Origin: Alphaproteobacteria bacterium
Lineage (GTDB): Bacteria; Pseudomonadota; Alphaproteobacteria; Micropepsales; Micropepsaceae
Assembly (NCBI GenBank): GCA_003131925.1
Contig: PKWC01000081.1
Location: 20,409-27,825, forward strand
Direction: 5' to 3'
Length of the DNA: 7,417 nucleotides
A model generated the notes under the pieces. That model ran no database searches, had not been told where the DNA came from, and saw only the letters and a list, made by a program, of their open reading frames with translations. How positions within the stretch are numbered: position 1 is the first letter of the stretch; every line of letters starts with the position of its first letter. Shown here in pieces: positions 6,182-7,417 of this stretch. Made by a program: the position numbers and the translations under genes.

Positions 6182-6233
6182 GTGCGGGGGACCAGGTATT
6201 ACCGGATGCGGTCGAGGAGTTGCATGAGGGGAG
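6032..6233. other. GC-rich segment between the junction and the glycosyltransferase stop; no supported gene
   Basis: These 202 bp belong to the right-hand, actinobacterial-like piece. The plus strand encodes only the spurious tail of the ligase and a short Arg/Gly-rich frame (6036-6227). On the minus strand a frame starting GTG at 6079 (beginning MRPGDVSEAAATALTLR) runs into the junction and could be the first residues of a real downstream gene cut by the join. It lacks a good ribosome-binding site and is too short to identify. A weak sigma-28-like motif lies inside at 6149-6176. Confidence 0.5.
6149..6176 (-). promoter_or_regulatory. Possible sigma-28 (FliA/WhiG)-like promoter, off-spacing
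   Basis: On the minus strand TAAAG (reverse complement of 6172-6176) is followed 17 nt later by GCCGAT (6149-6154). The motor/WhiG-type sigma consensus is TAAA, about 15 nt, then GCCGATAA. Here the interval after TAAA is 18 nt and the last two bases are CC, so it is an imperfect match. It points away from the glycosyltransferase gene, toward the junction, where a downstream gene would have begun. Chance occurrence is quite possible. Confidence 0.2.
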
Positions 6234-7376
6234 TCAACGCCCTCGCTGGTGCCGCACCTCGGCCTCGTGCACGAGGGCTTCCAGCGTGCCTGCCGCAGTG
6301 GCCTCCCACGTCAGCCGGGCGGCGTGGTCGCGTGCGGCGCCACCGAGGCGTTGGCGTTGCCTCTCGTCGCCCAGCACGGCTTCGAGGGCACGGCCGAACC
6401 GGCTCGGCGAGTCGACCAGGATGCCCGTCTCGCCGTCCACCACGGCGTCGGAGTGCCCGGCGATGCGGGTGACGACCGACGGCGTCGCGCAGGCGGCCGC
6501 CTCCGTGATGGTCATGCCCCAGCCCTCGCGTTGGGAGGTGCTGACCAACACCCACGCCCGGCGGTAGGCATCGAGAAGCTCGTCCTCGGACTGCCGGCCG
6601 ACGAGCTCGATCCACTCACCGGCGCCGGCGGCCCGGATCCTGGCCTCGAGGTCCGGTCGCTCGTAACCTTCACCGATGATCTGCGCCCGCAAGGTCGGCA
6701 CATTCCGGCGCACGACCACGAGCTCGTCGATCAGGAGGTCGAAGCGCTTCACCGGCACCAGGCGTCCGACCGCCACCACCAGCGGCTCCGCCGACCGCGG
6801 CGACCCGGGCGTGAAGCGGGCATCGACGCCGGGCGGCACGACGCTCACGTGTTCGGGGGCCAGCCCCAGCATGGAGACGATCTCGTCACGCGACGACGAC
6901 GACAAGGTGACGATCCGGCTCCCCCGGTAAAACGGCGGGGCCACCCGGCGCTCGACGAAGGCGCCGATGGGGGCGAGGCGGCGCGACATCACCATCTGCC
7001 ACATCTCGGCATGGACGTGATGGAGAAAGACGATGCGCGGGCAGCGGGCCCAGACGGGCGAGAAGAAAGGCATCCCGTTCCAGATCTCGACCAGTCCGTC
7101 GGGTCTCCCCCGCCGGCCCACGAGACCACTCAGGGCACTGCGCGGGAACACGGCGTAGCGCCCTGACTTGCGGACCACCCGGTAGCCGTCGCGCTTGGTG
7201 AAAGGACCATGGCCCTCGGCGCTCGAGGTCCGCATGGTGATGTCGAGACCGGCCCGGGCCCACAAAGTAGCGATGCGATGGGCGTGGAGCTCGGAGCCTC
7301 CGGCCTCGGGATCGTCGAGGTCCCGCCAGGCGAGCAGATGGATGCTGTGCAGACCGACTTTGGCGGCGGCGGCCAC
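6234..7376 (-). CDS. Glycosyltransferase family 4 protein, actinobacterial type (start unresolved)
   Basis: A 380-residue GT-B fold glycosyltransferase, cytosolic or membrane-associated, expected to transfer a sugar from a nucleotide-sugar donor with retention of configuration. The N-terminal acceptor half carries HLLAWRDLDDPEAGGSE (13-29) with the glycine-rich GGSE at 26-29, and FLHHVHAEMWQ. The donor half carries SVVPPGVD (178-185), VGRLVPVKRFDLL (203-215), IIGEGYERPDLE and the EX7E motif E284-GWGMTIT-E292, followed by TRIAGHSDAVVDGETGILV. The acceptor and sugar cannot be deduced. The DDPEAGGSE opening and the GC-rich codon use look actinobacterial. The GTG at 7376 is the only start inside the window, but the frame stays open to the window edge through an Ala/Thr repeat and lacks a clear ribosome-binding site, so the true start could lie outside. 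It is convergent with the ligase across the suspected junction and functionally unrelated to it. Confidence 0.9.
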   Translation of the reverse strand: MAAAAKVGLHSIHLLAWRDLDDPEAGGSELHAHRIATLWARAGLDITMRTSSAEGHGPFTKRDGYRVVRKSGRYAVFPRSALSGLVGRRGRPDGLVEIWNGMPFFSPVWARCPRIVFLHHVHAEMWQMVMSRRLAPIGAFVERRVAPPFYRGSRIVTLSSSSRDEIVSMLGLAPEHVSVVPPGVDARFTPGSPRSAEPLVVAVGRLVPVKRFDLLIDELVVVRRNVPTLRAQIIGEGYERPDLEARIRAAGAGEWIELVGRQSEDELLDAYRRAWVLVSTSQREGWGMTITEAAACATPSVVTRIAGHSDAVVDGETGILVDSPSRFGRALEAVLGDERQRQRLGGAARDHAARLTWEATAAGTLEALVHEAEVRHQRGR

Positions 7377-7396
7377 GGCCTGGTCCAGCCTGATCG

Positions 7397-7417
7397 CCGT
7401 GGCCGTGGCCGTGGCCG
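7397..7417. repeat. Tandem hexanucleotide repeat (CCGTGG)n at the window end
   Basis: The last 21 bases are three and a half copies of CCGTGG/GTGGCC. On the minus strand this lies in the open frame upstream of the glycosyltransferase and would encode alternating Ala-Thr. Ending within a short GC-rich repeat is typical of a contig break, so the repeat may be longer in the genome or may be an assembly artefact. Confidence 0.7.

Noticed and set aside
6193..6205. The small palindrome GGTATTACC as an operator or terminator.
   Set aside because: Only four paired bases around a single central base, with no T-run and no gene start nearby; easily a chance event.
6036..6227. A 63-codon plus-strand frame after the junction, considered as a shifted ligase C-terminus.
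   Set aside because: It contains no K-x-P-R or T-G-K-like block and is Arg/Gly-rich, so a frameshift does not rescue the ligase.
6249..7166. A 305-codon plus-strand frame opposite the glycosyltransferase.
   Set aside because: It is Arg/Gly/His/Asp-rich without motifs. The opposite strand carries GGSE, PPGVD and EX7E in the correct order.
1..7417. tRNA, rRNA, CRISPR array, riboswitch, insertion sequence or integrase.
   Set aside because: No cloverleaf-like segment, no regularly spaced repeats, no conserved rRNA stretch and no transposase or integrase motif was found by eye on either strand.

Overview
The window is best read as two unlike pieces of DNA joined near position 6031. Positions 1-6031 look like a member of the Alphaproteobacteria, probably Hyphomicrobiales (Bradyrhizobium/Rhodopseudomonas-like). 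The clues are the protein similarity, moderately high GC, tightly packed genes with frequent GTG/TTG starts, and a palindrome of a style common in Bradyrhizobium intergenic DNA. Positions 6032-7417 are visibly richer in GC and carry one actinobacterial-type glycosyltransferase gene on the opposite strand. The last genuine residue of the ligase at the join lies inside a conserved C-terminal block. A chimeric assembly (or, less likely, a real recombination) is therefore the simplest reading. No taxonomic search could be run.

Layout. Positions 1-211: a short C-terminal remnant of what looks like a GIY-YIG nuclease (minus strand) and a 9-bp-stem palindrome. Positions 212-535 (minus): a 107-residue stand-alone Lrp/AsnC ligand-binding domain with no DNA-binding domain. 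Positions 536-656: a divergent intergenic region with weak promoter-like elements and a small inverted repeat. Positions 657-6031 (plus): a compact four-gene operon. It encodes a flavin monooxygenase/old-yellow-enzyme fusion (anthraniloyl-CoA monooxygenase/reductase type, often labelled bifunctional salicylyl-CoA 5-hydroxylase/oxidoreductase), a short-chain dehydrogenase (SDR), a crotonase-fold protein lacking both classical catalytic glutamates, and a 2-aminobenzoate-CoA ligase cut off before its A10 lysine. Positions 6032-6233: foreign sequence with no gene I can support, and one weak sigma-28-like motif. Positions 6234-7376 (minus): a GT4-family glycosyltransferase. Positions 7397-7417: a GC-rich hexanucleotide repeat at the window end.

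How the genes work together. The operon fits the aerobic hybrid pathway of anthranilate (2-aminobenzoate) degradation described in Azoarcus evansii. The ligase makes the CoA thioester. The fusion protein hydroxylates the ring at C5 and reduces it, which removes aromaticity without a ring-cleaving dioxygenase. The SDR and the crotonase-like protein are placed to carry out later redox and hydration or ring-opening steps. The Lrp/AsnC domain protein, transcribed away from the operon, may sense an intermediate, but it cannot bind DNA by itself. The system is a known type. The points that stand out are the unusual crotonase, the HTH-less sensor, a Ser in place of the YqjM-type Cys in the reductase half, and the junction that truncates the ligase.
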